A stretch of DNA of 13,317 bases from Acetobacteraceae bacterium (GTDB taxonomy: Bacteria; Pseudomonadota; Alphaproteobacteria; Acetobacterales; Acetobacteraceae): contig DAICYU010000052.1 in assembly GCA_027311485.1 (NCBI GenBank), positions 1 to 13,317 of the forward strand. Direction: 5' to 3'. The position numbers and the translations under genes were made by a program. Each line of letters begins with the position of its first letter. Position 1 is the stretch's first letter. Shown one piece after another: positions 1-7,199 of the stretch. The notes beneath the pieces were generated by a model. It was not told the origin of the DNA. It did no database searches and was given only the letters and a program-made list of their open reading frames with translations.

Positions 1-210
1 CGACGCGGCATGTCCGATGGAACCGATATCGCATCGAAAAAATACGCGTTCCGAGATTTCTGTTTGCAGTAAACATGCGACCGCCGGGCTACAAGTATTT
101 ACGATGATCTATTCTGCCCCAAGATGATTTGATCGCAGCGTTACAGCTATCCGGATAAGTCTGTATGGCGGCGCGTCAGTCGCCCCGACTTTTCGAAAAG
201 AACTTTCAGC
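1..210. other. Gene-free left edge upstream of the DUF2491 operon
   Basis: I see no convincing gene here. A plus-strand frame is open from the window edge to a TAA at 70-72, about 23 codons, too short to tell a gene end from chance. The stretch around 90-165 is less GC-rich than the coding DNA that follows and probably holds the promoter of the 211-2824 operon. No -35/-10 pair is good enough to name. Confidence 0.4.
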
Positions 211-1590
211 GTGCAGCTTTTGCCTCGGTCCGCGCTTGTGCTTCTTGCCGTGCTGGTCGCTGTTACACCGGCCTGGCCGCGCGCACCCAGTTCCGGCGGT
301 TACACACGCTCGGGCGGCGGCTATTCCGCGCCATCCTCCAGTTACCCAAGCCGGCGGCCCAGCACCAGCTACGCGCCACGGCCCAGCGCGGCGGATCGTT
401 CGTTTTCGCGCCAGTCGTCGGGTGAGGCGCTGCGTTCATACCGAAACCAGGCATCACCGCCGCCTGCCGCGCCGCCCGTGCGACGACCGGACACGTCCGG
501 TTCGGGATACTGGGGCGGCGCGCCCACGGACAACTACGGGACGTGGCGCCGCCCGCCGACGACACCCGGCGGTTATGGCTACGCCCCGCGCGGTCCCGGC
601 ATCTGGGACGCTGTCATGGCCGGCGCGCTGCTGAACATGATCACCAGCAGCGCCGGGGATGCCGGCTGGTTCGCGCAGCACCGTCAGGACCCGGGCTACG
701 CCGAATGGCGGGCGCAGCAGGATGCGAAGGCGCAGACTGATCCCGCTCTGGCCGAAAAGCTGCGACAATTGGATCAGCGCATGGCGCAGATCGAGCAACG
801 CGGGGGCACGCCGGAATCCGCGCCGCAAGCGGCCGGGGGCGGCGGCTTTTCCTGGCTGGTGCTGTTCGTTCTGGTGGCCGGGCTCGCGCTGCTCTGGCTC
901 GCTCGGCGACGCCGCGGCCGAACCGGCGTGAGCGGATCGCCGGTGACCAATGCGCCCCAGGCCGGCCCCAATCCATTTCGCCGGGGCATGGTGCTGGCCG
1001 TGGACCCGTCGCCATTCCTGCTTGGCGGCAGCGCCGTCGGCATCAGCCCGCCGGAAACGGCCAGCACGACGGTGGCGGCGGTGTCGCAGTTGCGCGAAGG
1101 CGACCTGACGCTGTGGCGGCTCTATCTACCGGACGGAAAGACGTTCCTCCAACTGCATCTGGATCCGTCCGGCACGCCGGACGAATGCCGCTGGTTTAAC
1201 AAGGTGGACGAAGTGACGCCGGGCAACGCCGATGAATGGGGTTTCTGGCTGGAGCCGGGCAGCGGCACGATCGGTTGGCCGGTGTTTCAGACCAAGGATG
1301 GCCAGGAATACGCAAGGGCATGGACACCAGGCCAGTCCTGGGCGGCCCCGCAGACGCTGGCAGAGCGCATCGATGCGCCGGAAGGCCTAGTGGAGCGGCG
1401 GATCACCTGCATGCTCTACGCGAGTCCGACCGGCGTGCCCGAGCCGGCGCCGCCGACGAGATACCTTTTGGTTGCCGCGGTTGAACAGGGACGGCAGGCA
1501 TGGATCGAACTCCATGTCGGTATCGACATCAATCCGGCATCGCTCAACCTGCCGATGGCCGCGGACCGGCGCACAGGAGTTCTCGCATGA
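211..1590 (+). CDS. DUF2491 (YjfK-type) protein with signal peptide, low-complexity region and membrane anchor
   Basis: Function unknown; the C-terminal part matches what I know of the DUF2491/YjfK family. The 459-residue product starts at GTG 211, giving a clean signal peptide (hydrophobic core about residues 8-19, likely cleavage near 25). Residues 26-130 are rich in Ser, Pro, Gly, Tyr and Arg. Residues 131-197 form a Trp-containing helical segment (IWDAVMAGALL, then DPGYAEWRAQQ). A single transmembrane helix at about 213-230 is followed by RRRRGR, so positive-inside logic places the C-terminal domain in the cytoplasm. The DUF2491 domain spans about 252-455. E. coli YjfK is roughly half this size, so the N-terminal half is an addition relative to it. 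The stop overlaps the start of the DUF350 gene (ATGA). The ribosome site at 211 is weak (AAAAGAAC), so the exact start is moderately certain. Confidence 0.82.
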   Translation: MQLLPRSALVLLAVLVAVTPAWPRAPSSGGYTRSGGGYSAPSSSYPSRRPSTSYAPRPSAADRSFSRQSSGEALRSYRNQASPPPAAPPVRRPDTSGSGYWGGAPTDNYGTWRRPPTTPGGYGYAPRGPGIWDAVMAGALLNMITSSAGDAGWFAQHRQDPGYAEWRAQQDAKAQTDPALAEKLRQLDQRMAQIEQRGGTPESAPQAAGGGGFSWLVLFVLVAGLALLWLARRRRGRTGVSGSPVTNAPQAGPNPFRRGMVLAVDPSPFLLGGSAVGISPPETASTTVAAVSQLREGDLTLWRLYLPDGKTFLQLHLDPSGTPDECRWFNKVDEVTPGNADEWGFWLEPGSGTIGWPVFQTKDGQEYARAWTPGQSWAAPQTLAERIDAPEGLVERRITCMLYASPTGVPEPAPPTRYLLVAAVEQGRQAWIELHVGIDINPASLNLPMAADRRTGVLA

Positions 1591-2018
1591 CCCCCAACTA
1601 TGTTCCCGGCGTGCTGAACGCCATCGGCAGCGGCTTGCCGCTGTTGCTCGCCAGTTTTCTGCTGACCGTGATGCTTTTGGCCGCGGGAGTGCGGATCTAC
1701 GCGGCTGTGACACCGATGCATGAGTGGACGCTGGTGCGCCAGGGCAATACCGCCGCCGCAATCGTCCTGGCCGGCACGGTGCTGGCGCTGGCGATCCCTT
1801 TGACCGCGCTGCTGGCGACCAGCTTTGCCCTGCTGGATATCCTGGTATGGGGCATCGTGGCGCTGCTGATCCAGCTTCTGCTGTTGCGCTTGCTTTTGTT
1901 TCTTCTGCGTGACCTGGGCGCGATGATCGAGCGGGGAAACGTCGCCGCGGCGCTGGTGCTGGCGGCTTCGCAGATTGCCGTGTCGCTGCTGAACGCCGCG
2001 GCAATGGTACCCTATTGA
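1587..2018 (+). CDS. DUF350 family integral membrane protein (YjfL-like)
   Basis: A 143-residue, very hydrophobic protein with about four predicted membrane helices (near residues 16-40, 58-80, 83-108 and 120-140). The pattern NTAAAIVLAG near residue 54 and the late MIERGNVAAALVLAASQ are typical of DUF350, the family of E. coli YjfL. Its biochemical role is unknown; members sit beside PspA-like, DUF2491 and amidoligase-type genes. The frame stays open further upstream, but ATG 1587 is preferred: it has AGGAG at 1574-1578 and overlaps the upstream stop as ATGA, so the two genes are probably translationally coupled. Its stop lies 23 nt before the PspA-like start, consistent with one transcript. 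Confidence 0.85.
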   Translation: MTPNYVPGVLNAIGSGLPLLLASFLLTVMLLAAGVRIYAAVTPMHEWTLVRQGNTAAAIVLAGTVLALAIPLTALLATSFALLDILVWGIVALLIQLLLLRLLLFLLRDLGAMIERGNVAAALVLAASQIAVSLLNAAAMVPY

Positions 2019-2041
2019 AACAAGAATCAGGGAGAGGCGGG

Positions 2042-2824
2042 ATGTTGAAGTTTATGTCGAACATGGTAAGCGTCAAGGCCGATCAGGCCGTGAGTGCGGG
2101 CATCGAGGCGCTGGTGCGCTGGGACCCGAAAGGGGCCAGCGAGGCCGAATTGCGTACGATGGAGCAGCGCCTGGACGAACTGGGCCTGGAGGTCGCCGCC
2201 GCGCGCAGCGCCTATGACCGGGAGCGAAAGGAATACGAGCAGATCCAGCAGCTTTCCAATCAGCGCATGGCGGCGGCGGAGCAGCTGCAGAAGCAGGCTG
2301 CGGCGGCGACCGACCCGACGCGCAAGGGCGAGGTGGAACGGAGCCTTGCGACGCTGGTGACGATGCTGGAACAGATGGCGCCCGAGATCGACCGTGAGAA
2401 GTCGGAAGCGGAGGACGCCAAAGGGTTCCTGGAAATGCTGGAACATGCCTACAACGATGCGGGCGCGAAGCTCAAGGAAGGTCGCTCTGTCCTGGAAAAG
2501 GCGCGGCGTGACATGGCCCGGGCGGCTCAGCAGCGGGAGATGGCCGAGCGCCAGGCCGAAGCCGCACGCCGGACCGCCGGGCTGGCAGCGCAGACCTCGG
2601 GCCTGACGGTGGCGCTGCGGTCGATGCAGGAAACCGCCAGGAAGGATATGGAAGCCGCAGACGCCGCGGCCAGCAAGGCCCGTCTGCTGCGGCCCACGTC
2701 GCCCGAACGGGATGATCCGCTGATCGCCGCGGCGCTTGCCTCGGCCGAGGGACGCCGCCTGCTGCCGGCGCCGGATCTGGCAGGGCGCCTGGCAGCCCTG
2801 AAAGCGGCCAAGGCCGGGGCATGA
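2042..2824 (+). CDS. PspA/IM30 family coiled-coil protein (YjfJ-like)
   Basis: A 260-residue, highly charged, Ala/Glu/Arg-rich protein that is almost entirely helical and coiled coil from about residue 35 to 215. This is the architecture of PspA/IM30 (ESCRT-III-like) membrane-remodelling proteins. The N-terminus (MLKFMSNMVSVKADQAV) resembles the amphipathic first helix of this family. Length is close to E. coli YjfJ (about 232). The likely location is the cytoplasmic membrane face, where it could cooperate with the DUF350 membrane protein and the cytoplasmic DUF2491 domain of the operon. The start is ATG 2042 with GGAGAGG at 2031-2037; an in-frame TTG at 2015 has no comparable site. The last 40 residues are Leu/Ala-rich and less conserved in character. 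Long coiled coils can mimic one another, but the neighbours make the PspA assignment firm. Confidence 0.85.
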   Translation: MLKFMSNMVSVKADQAVSAGIEALVRWDPKGASEAELRTMEQRLDELGLEVAAARSAYDRERKEYEQIQQLSNQRMAAAEQLQKQAAAATDPTRKGEVERSLATLVTMLEQMAPEIDREKSEAEDAKGFLEMLEHAYNDAGAKLKEGRSVLEKARRDMARAAQQREMAERQAEAARRTAGLAAQTSGLTVALRSMQETARKDMEAADAAASKARLLRPTSPERDDPLIAAALASAEGRRLLPAPDLAGRLAALKAAKAGA

Positions 2825-2898
2825 CCCCTGATTGGATGCTGCCGGATGGCTCGGCCCGCGGTCGTCGCGCCGCGGAAGCCGCTGCTGGGGAGGGCTGA
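2821..2898 (+). other. Possible 25-codon ORF overlapping the pspA-like stop
   Basis: ATG at 2821 overlaps the TGA of the preceding gene (ATGA), as the first two genes of the operon do, and opens a 25-residue frame beginning MTPDWMLPDGSARG. It could be a vestige of a fourth operon gene or chance. Composition and length give no family. Confidence 0.18.
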
Positions 2899-3040
2899 AG
2901 CCGAGCTTGACAGCCTATGTCGAAGCAGGCAGCGATCCGGCTTTGTTTGGTAGGCGTGTGTAGGAGAGGTTCGGTTTGCGTTTTCAGCGTGCCGTGAATT
3001 CCATTTGAAACCGAGCCGAACCTCGGCGCATTTGCACTCC
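2899..3040 (+). promoter_or_regulatory. Candidate promoter/operator region of dgt with 9-bp inverted repeat
   Basis: This gap before dgt contains a perfect TTGACA hexamer at 2907-2912, but without a good -10 at the normal distance. It also holds a perfect 9-bp inverted repeat, GAGGTTCGG at 2966-2974 and CCGAACCTC at 3016-3024, separated by 41 nt. The repeat ends 16 nt before the dgt start and there is no clear Shine-Dalgarno sequence. It could be an operator or an RNA hairpin in the leader; chance is possible in GC-rich DNA. Confidence 0.3.
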
Positions 3041-4630
3041 ATGACGACAGGCTGGTTGGATTGGGGCAAATTGCTGAGCGATGGCCGGTTTCCGAGGGCA
3101 GAGCCGGAGGACCGCGCCGAACCCGGCAGCCCGCCCTGGATGGTGAACAGCCGCACGGAAACCGAGCGGGACTTCGACCGCATCCTGTTCGCAACGCCGA
3201 CCCGGCGGCTGGGTGACAAGACGCAGGTGTTTCCGCTGGAGCGGAATGAGAGCATCCGCAACCGGCTGACGCACAGCTATGAGGTCGCGAACCTCGCGCG
3301 GTCCATCGGCACCCATGTCGTTTACAGCGACCTTGGCGCCCGCATCGTCGAGGAGGCGTCCGGGACGCTTGGCCGCGGCTGTGCCGACCGGGTGCGGCGC
3401 GCGGTGCCGGCAATCCTGTCCGCCATCGGGCTGGCGCATGATCTCGGCAACCCGCCGTTCGGCCATCAGGGCGAGGAAGCCGTCCGTCACTGGGTCCGCG
3501 CCAATGAGCGGGAGATCTTCGGCGTCAGCGAGAAGCAGAAGGCATTCCTGGGGGAGCGGGGGGCGAACCTGGTGCATGCCGACCTGGAGCGAATGACGCC
3601 GCGGCAACGGGATGATTTCAGGCATTTCGAAGGCAACGCTCAGACGTTGCGAACGCTGACGCGCCTGCAGGTGGTGAAGGACAACCGTGGGCTGAACCTG
3701 ACCTTTGGCACGCTCTCGGCCCTGATGAAATACACCGTCCCATCCGACCGGGCCGGACGGCATGTGCATGGCGAAGCGGCCCCCGCCGCTACGCGCAAGG
3801 TGGGGTATTTCACATCCGAGGCGGAACTGGTCGAACGGATCAGGCAGGAGACCGGCCTGCCCGGATATGTCCGGCATCCGCTGACGTATATCATGGAGGC
3901 ATGCGATGACATCGCCTACCTGATCATCGATGCCGAGGATGCGATCAAGAAGCAGTTGGTTTCGTTCGCAGACCTTATGGCGTGGCTGGAGAACCGTCAG
4001 GAGCTTTTCAACGACGAGTTCTCCCAGTGGATCCTGCGTCATGGACGGGCCGGCGCCTGCCAGGCGCGTGATGCGCGCTTGCCGCCGTCGGAAATCAATG
4101 ATGTTTCAATGCAGATATTCCGCGCCAATGCCATCTCGGCTATGGTTTCCGCGGTGATACGGGCGTTTGAGGATCGCTACGACACCATCATGACGACAGG
4201 CCTGGACGAGCCGCTGCTGGATCTGAGCATTGCCAGGCCGTTCGCGGAGGCGATCAAGGATTTCGACTTCCAGCACGCCTATCGGAACCGGCGGGTGCTG
4301 GAAATCGAGCTGAGTGGGTTCAACACTATCCACGGCCTGCTGGACCTGCTATGGCGCGGGATCACCGAGCGTGAGGATTTCGACAATCCCGCATCCCGGC
4401 GGACGTCGCCTTTCGCGCGGTACGCCTATGGCCGAATATCGGAAAACTATCGCCGGGTCTTTGAAGGACGTGTGCCGCCGCCCGTCGATATCAGAACCGA
4501 CCTGCCGATCCGTTATCGGGAGCTTCAACTGCTCACGGACATGATCGCCGGCATGACCGATCAGTTTGCGATCGATCTGCATGAGGAACTGGAGAGGTTC
4601 AATGTCGGCGCATCCACCGGACGACGCTGA
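3041..4630 (+). CDS. dgt: Deoxyguanosinetriphosphate triphosphohydrolase (dGTPase), HD superfamily
   Basis: Hydrolyses dGTP to deoxyguanosine and triphosphate in the cytoplasm, adjusting dNTP pools; relatives restrict phage by emptying the dGTP pool. The 529-residue product is close to E. coli Dgt (about 505) and aligns with it from memory along its length. KTQVFPLERN is at about 60-69, then RLTHS with metal ligand His78, then AHDLGNPPFGH with His133-Asp134 and His142. HFEGNAQ is at 195-201, YFTSEAELVERI near 256-267, and EACDDIAY with the last metal Asp at 289/290. GMTDQFA near the C-terminus matches the E. coli GMTD segment. All HD residues are present, so it should be active. ATG 3041 gives MTTGWLDWGKLLS, a normal Dgt start, although no good ribosome site precedes it. 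The 3' end overlaps the downstream nucleotidyltransferase gene by 29 nt. Confidence 0.95.
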   Translation: MTTGWLDWGKLLSDGRFPRAEPEDRAEPGSPPWMVNSRTETERDFDRILFATPTRRLGDKTQVFPLERNESIRNRLTHSYEVANLARSIGTHVVYSDLGARIVEEASGTLGRGCADRVRRAVPAILSAIGLAHDLGNPPFGHQGEEAVRHWVRANEREIFGVSEKQKAFLGERGANLVHADLERMTPRQRDDFRHFEGNAQTLRTLTRLQVVKDNRGLNLTFGTLSALMKYTVPSDRAGRHVHGEAAPAATRKVGYFTSEAELVERIRQETGLPGYVRHPLTYIMEACDDIAYLIIDAEDAIKKQLVSFADLMAWLENRQELFNDEFSQWILRHGRAGACQARDARLPPSEINDVSMQIFRANAISAMVSAVIRAFEDRYDTIMTTGLDEPLLDLSIARPFAEAIKDFDFQHAYRNRRVLEIELSGFNTIHGLLDLLWRGITEREDFDNPASRRTSPFARYAYGRISENYRRVFEGRVPPPVDIRTDLPIRYRELQLLTDMIAGMTDQFAIDLHEELERFNVGASTGRR

Positions 4631-5477
4631 TAGCCGCCGGCTGAAACGCCTGGCCCAGTATTTCCTGACCACGGAGGCGCGTTCCCGGACAGAGGTCGCT
4701 GTGTTTGTTGCAAAACTGGCGGAACTGGGGCCGGTGGTCGCCATCGGTGGGTTTCTGCGCGATCTGCTGCTGTCGGGGAACCGGGATTTCCGTTCCGATG
4801 TCGATTTTGTCGTCCATCCCGGCTCCTTGCCCGCGTTCGATGCGTTTGTTTCACAACTCGGCGCCGGGACCAACCGGTTCGGTGGCTTTGGCGTATGCCT
4901 GACATCCTGGAAAGTGGATGTATGGCCGCTGCAAAGAACGTGGGCGGCGGTCAATGGGCATGTCGCGGTCAACACGTTGGACGACCTGGTGAATGCGACG
5001 TTCTTTGACTGGGACGCTATTCTGTATTCAACTGACACCAGAACAATCATCACGTGCCCCGACTACTTCCGGCGCGTGCGGGAAAGGGTCATCGACGTCA
5101 ACCTGGAGCCGAACCCCAACCCGCTGGGCAATGCGGTGCGGGCGCTTCGCTATGTCTACCGGTGGGATGCCGCGGTGGGTGAGCGGCTGGCGGCGCATAT
5201 CGTCCGGCATGTGCGCGACCATGGCTGGGACGCGCTGGTCGCCAGTGAGCGGCGGAGTTTCCGCAATCCGGTTCTGCCGATGCTGGATGGCGAGCGGGTC
5301 GCCACCCTGCTGGAGGGCCACATCGGCCGGGGACCCGTCCGGCTGAACATTGCGCCGGTCCAGCGCGACCTGCCGCTGTCCGGCGGCGGGACCGATGCAT
5401 CCGGCGATACCGGATGCATCGGCGGCGAAAGCGTCGTCATGCCGGAAGACACCGGCGCGGGTTGCCGCGCCGGCTGA
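4602..5477 (+). CDS. Nucleotidyltransferase, poly(A)-polymerase-head type (GG-x-x-RD, DxD)
   Basis: A 291-residue protein with the polymerase beta-type nucleotidyltransferase signature of the class II poly(A) polymerase/CCA-adding head domain. Gly49-Gly50-Phe-Leu-Arg53-Asp54 is followed by Asp66-x-Asp68, with a third carboxylate probably at Asp106 in WKVDVW. NPLGNAVRALRYVYRW at about 172-188 resembles the neck helix that follows the head in tRNA nucleotidyltransferases. It is shorter than a full CCA enzyme and lacks the remaining body and RNA-binding domains, so it is probably not the housekeeping enzyme. The substrate is unknown. ATG 4602 lies inside the dgt 3' end with GGAGAGG at 4591-4597, so it is co-transcribed and probably coupled to dGTPase synthesis. 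Residues about 259-291 are a low-complexity Gly-rich tail that looks non-conserved and is encoded across a strong DNA palindrome. Confidence 0.75.
   Translation: MSAHPPDDADSRRLKRLAQYFLTTEARSRTEVAVFVAKLAELGPVVAIGGFLRDLLLSGNRDFRSDVDFVVHPGSLPAFDAFVSQLGAGTNRFGGFGVCLTSWKVDVWPLQRTWAAVNGHVAVNTLDDLVNATFFDWDAILYSTDTRTIITCPDYFRRVRERVIDVNLEPNPNPLGNAVRALRYVYRWDAAVGERLAAHIVRHVRDHGWDALVASERRSFRNPVLPMLDGERVATLLEGHIGRGPVRLNIAPVQRDLPLSGGGTDASGDTGCIGGESVVMPEDTGAGCRAG
5392..5422. repeat. Perfect 13-bp inverted repeat with 5-nt loop, inside the nucleotidyltransferase 3' end
   Basis: Arms 5392-5404 and 5410-5422 are exactly complementary (core GATGCATCCGG / CCGGATGCATC) around the loop CGATA. No T-run follows, so it is not a textbook terminator. 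It lies about 55 nt before the stop codon and encodes part of the Gly-rich tail (residues 265-274). A REP-like element, a recombination or protein-binding site, or an mRNA-stabilising hairpin are all possible. Confidence 0.75.
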
Positions 5478-5491
5478 TCGGATGCCGGCCT

Positions 5492-5509
5492 GACCGCAAG
5501 CCTGCGGTC
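5492..5509. terminator. Small hairpin between convergent genes
   Basis: GACCGCA (5492-5498) and TGCGGTC (5503-5509) form a 7-bp stem with a 4-nt loop, between the stop of the plus-strand nucleotidyltransferase gene and the stop of the minus-strand hydrolase gene. No T-run follows on either strand, so a shared bidirectional terminator is only a suggestion from its position. Confidence 0.35.
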
Positions 5510-6675
5510 TACGGGCCAACCGCGCGGTAGACCTCGGTCTCGAACGCATCAAACGCGCCGACGGCCGCCGGATCGAAGAACGGCAGCACTTGTGTTGCAT
5601 AGACGCCCGCGACCTTACGGTGCGGATCGATCCAGTAGTACGAATTGGCAAGGCCGGCCCAGGCCAGGCTGTTGGCGGAGCGTCCGGTTGGCATCGGCTC
5701 GGGGTTGACCAGGAAGCTCAGCCCCCACTTCATTCCGGCCAGGAAATCGACATCATGCGTCACCGCCGGGTGCGCAGTCTTCATCGGCTCACACACCACA
5801 TCGCCCATTGCGTTCTGCGCCATGAGTGCGACCGTCTCCGGCTTCAGTATTTGAACCCCGTCGAGCGTGCCGCCATGCATGATCATGCGGGCGAACCGGA
5901 GATAGTCGCCGACGGTGGAATAGAGCCCGCCGCCGCCCATGTGGAATTCCGGTTCCTGCGTGATCTCGGTGTCGGTTGACGTCAGGTCTCCCTGCGGTCC
6001 GCGTGTGTGAATCCGCGCCAGGCGCTGGCGCTGCGACGGCCCGATGCGGAACGCGGTGTCCGCCATGCCTAACGGCTGCAGCAGGTTGTCGCGCATGTAA
6101 TCGGCCAGGGTCTGTCCGGAGACAGCCTCCACCGCCTTGCCCGCCCAATCGATCGAAATGCCGTATTCCCATTTCTCGCCGGGATCAAACACCAGCGGCG
6201 TGGTGAGCGCGACGTTCCGGCAGGTGATGATCCCTGGTGTGTCAGTTTCCGCCATGTATCGGGTGATCTGCGCGTTCCACATGTCATAGGAGAAGCCGGA
6301 CGTATGGGTCAGGAGATGGCGCAAGGTGATCGGCCGCTTCGGCGCGCGCAGGCGCGGCTTGCCGTTAGCATCGAAGCCTTCCAGCACCTGCACGCGCCGC
6401 AGGTCCGGCACGACCGCGGCGATGTCGCCGTCGAGTGTGAGCCGGCCCTGCTCCACCTGCTGCATCGCACAGGCCCCGGTCACCGCTTTGGTCATGGAGG
6501 CGATCCAGACGACAGTGTCTGTCGTCATGGGCGCACCAGTGGCAAGATCGCGTGAGCCGAACGCGCCCTCAAAGATCACGCCGTCTGCTGTCGCGGCGGC
6601 GGCGACCACGCCGGGCACCTGTCCGGACTCTGCGGCGCGTCGCAGTGGAGTTGCAATTGTTTCTTTATTAATCAT
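5509..6675 (-). CDS. Serine hydrolase, class C beta-lactamase-like fold (family VIII esterase type)
   Basis: A 388-residue protein of the beta-lactamase/penicillin-binding-protein-like serine hydrolase superfamily. The catalytic Ser60-x-x-Lys63 is visible as SMTK, preceded by TVVWIA. HLLTHTSGFSYD at about 120-131 is the conserved loop of this family. Tyr171 in WEYGIS is the likely second catalytic residue; its third position is Ile rather than the Asn of true class C enzymes. LLQPLGMADTAF and GMKWGLSF follow in the usual order. There is no signal peptide at the chosen start, so a cytoplasmic esterase of the EstB kind is more likely than a periplasmic beta-lactamase. Natural substrate unknown. 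ATG 6675 is preceded by AAGGAGGA. It stands alone on the minus strand, convergent with the nucleotidyltransferase gene. Confidence 0.9.
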   Translation of the reverse strand: MINKETIATPLRRAAESGQVPGVVAAAATADGVIFEGAFGSRDLATGAPMTTDTVVWIASMTKAVTGACAMQQVEQGRLTLDGDIAAVVPDLRRVQVLEGFDANGKPRLRAPKRPITLRHLLTHTSGFSYDMWNAQITRYMAETDTPGIITCRNVALTTPLVFDPGEKWEYGISIDWAGKAVEAVSGQTLADYMRDNLLQPLGMADTAFRIGPSQRQRLARIHTRGPQGDLTSTDTEITQEPEFHMGGGGLYSTVGDYLRFARMIMHGGTLDGVQILKPETVALMAQNAMGDVVCEPMKTAHPAVTHDVDFLAGMKWGLSFLVNPEPMPTGRSANSLAWAGLANSYYWIDPHRKVAGVYATQVLPFFDPAAVGAFDAFETEVYRAVGP

Positions 6676-6950
6676 GCCATCCTCCTTTTGTCGCCGAATG
6701 ATACTGACCCAGGGGTGCTGCGTAAAGACGAGGCCTTGACATTTAATTGCTGCCAGATGGAGGGACGCTCATGTCCGGGGTGGCGCAAGGCCGAGCGTGT
6801 CTGGGACGATCACGGCGGCGGGGTCATCGTCAGGCAGGGAAACGTCGGGAGGCAGACGTTTGGCGATCCTGCTTAGATGGCGATGTGGCAAAGTCCGGGA
6901 AGATTGATCTCGGCCCGATATAAAACGGCCTGCGCCCGGGGTGAACGGTC
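6676..6950. other. Intergenic region upstream of the serine hydrolase gene
   Basis: Apart from the ribosome site and the candidate promoter at 6698-6726, I see no gene or structured element. Open frames here (for example 6688-6876 plus, 6769-6996 minus) have no ribosome site and no recognisable protein character. A plus-strand TTGACA at 6736-6741 has no matching -10. Confidence 0.5.
6698..6726 (-). promoter_or_regulatory. Candidate sigma-70-type promoter of the serine hydrolase gene
   Basis: Read on the minus strand, TTTACG (6721-6726) and TATCAT (6698-6703) are separated by exactly 17 nt. TATCAT matches the -10 consensus at five of six positions and TTTACG matches the -35 at four. Transcription would begin about 10-15 nt before the ribosome site, giving a short leader. 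Confidence 0.42.
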
Positions 6951-7199
6951 CTACAATTGGTTGTCGAAGGCGATATAGGCGGCTTCCAGCAGGCATTTCG
7001 CTTGATTGTGCCGTCCGGCCGCAGCCTCCTGATCAGCGAGGGCAACCAGCGCCCAGGGATCGGGTCCGGGTGACTGCCGGCGCGGGGGCGGCTCGCCGGA
7101 AAAGCGGTTATGTCCCAGACTTCTTAAAAAGGCTGCGAAGAGTCCACTCTTGAGCAAGAAAAGTTGGGCAATTAACTCTATTCCATGTAACTTCGACAT
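6951..7199 (-). CDS. Small protein of unknown function (82 residues)
   Basis: I do not recognise a named family. The ATG at 7197-7199 is preceded by AGGAGGAGG (7204-7212 on the minus strand), among the strongest ribosome sites in the window, which argues for a real, well-translated gene. Residues 1-30 are hydrophobic/amphipathic (HGIELIAQLFLLKSGLFAAFL) and could associate with a membrane. A Pro/Arg-rich linker covers about 33-47. Residues 48-80 form a helical segment (ALVALADQEAAAGRHNQAK, then a short Leu-Glu-Ala-Ala helix) with the look of a single TPR-like helical hairpin. A 275-nt gap with its own promoter candidate separates it from the hydrolase downstream, so they may be independent. 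Confidence 0.68.
   Translation of the reverse strand: MSKLHGIELIAQLFLLKSGLFAAFLRSLGHNRFSGEPPPRRQSPGPDPWALVALADQEAAAGRHNQAKCLLEAAYIAFDNQL

Noticed and set aside
1387..2076. Minus-strand open frame (229 codons) opposite the DUF2491 and DUF350 genes
   Set aside because: Antisense to coherent hydrophobic and family-typical products; composition is Arg/Pro/Ala-rich noise.
2984..4042. Long minus-strand open frame (352 codons) across dgt
   Set aside because: Lies entirely opposite the well-supported dGTPase motifs, has no recognisable domain and arises from high third-position GC.
4602..5477. Considered calling this gene a housekeeping CCA-adding enzyme
   Set aside because: Too short after the neck helix and without the usual body and RNA-binding regions; the sequence after the DxD does not follow the normal CCA-enzyme pattern.
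5509..6675. Considered a class C beta-lactamase (antibiotic resistance)
   Set aside because: No signal peptide, and the Tyr-x-Asn motif is Tyr-Gly-Ile here; fits esterase-type serine hydrolases better.
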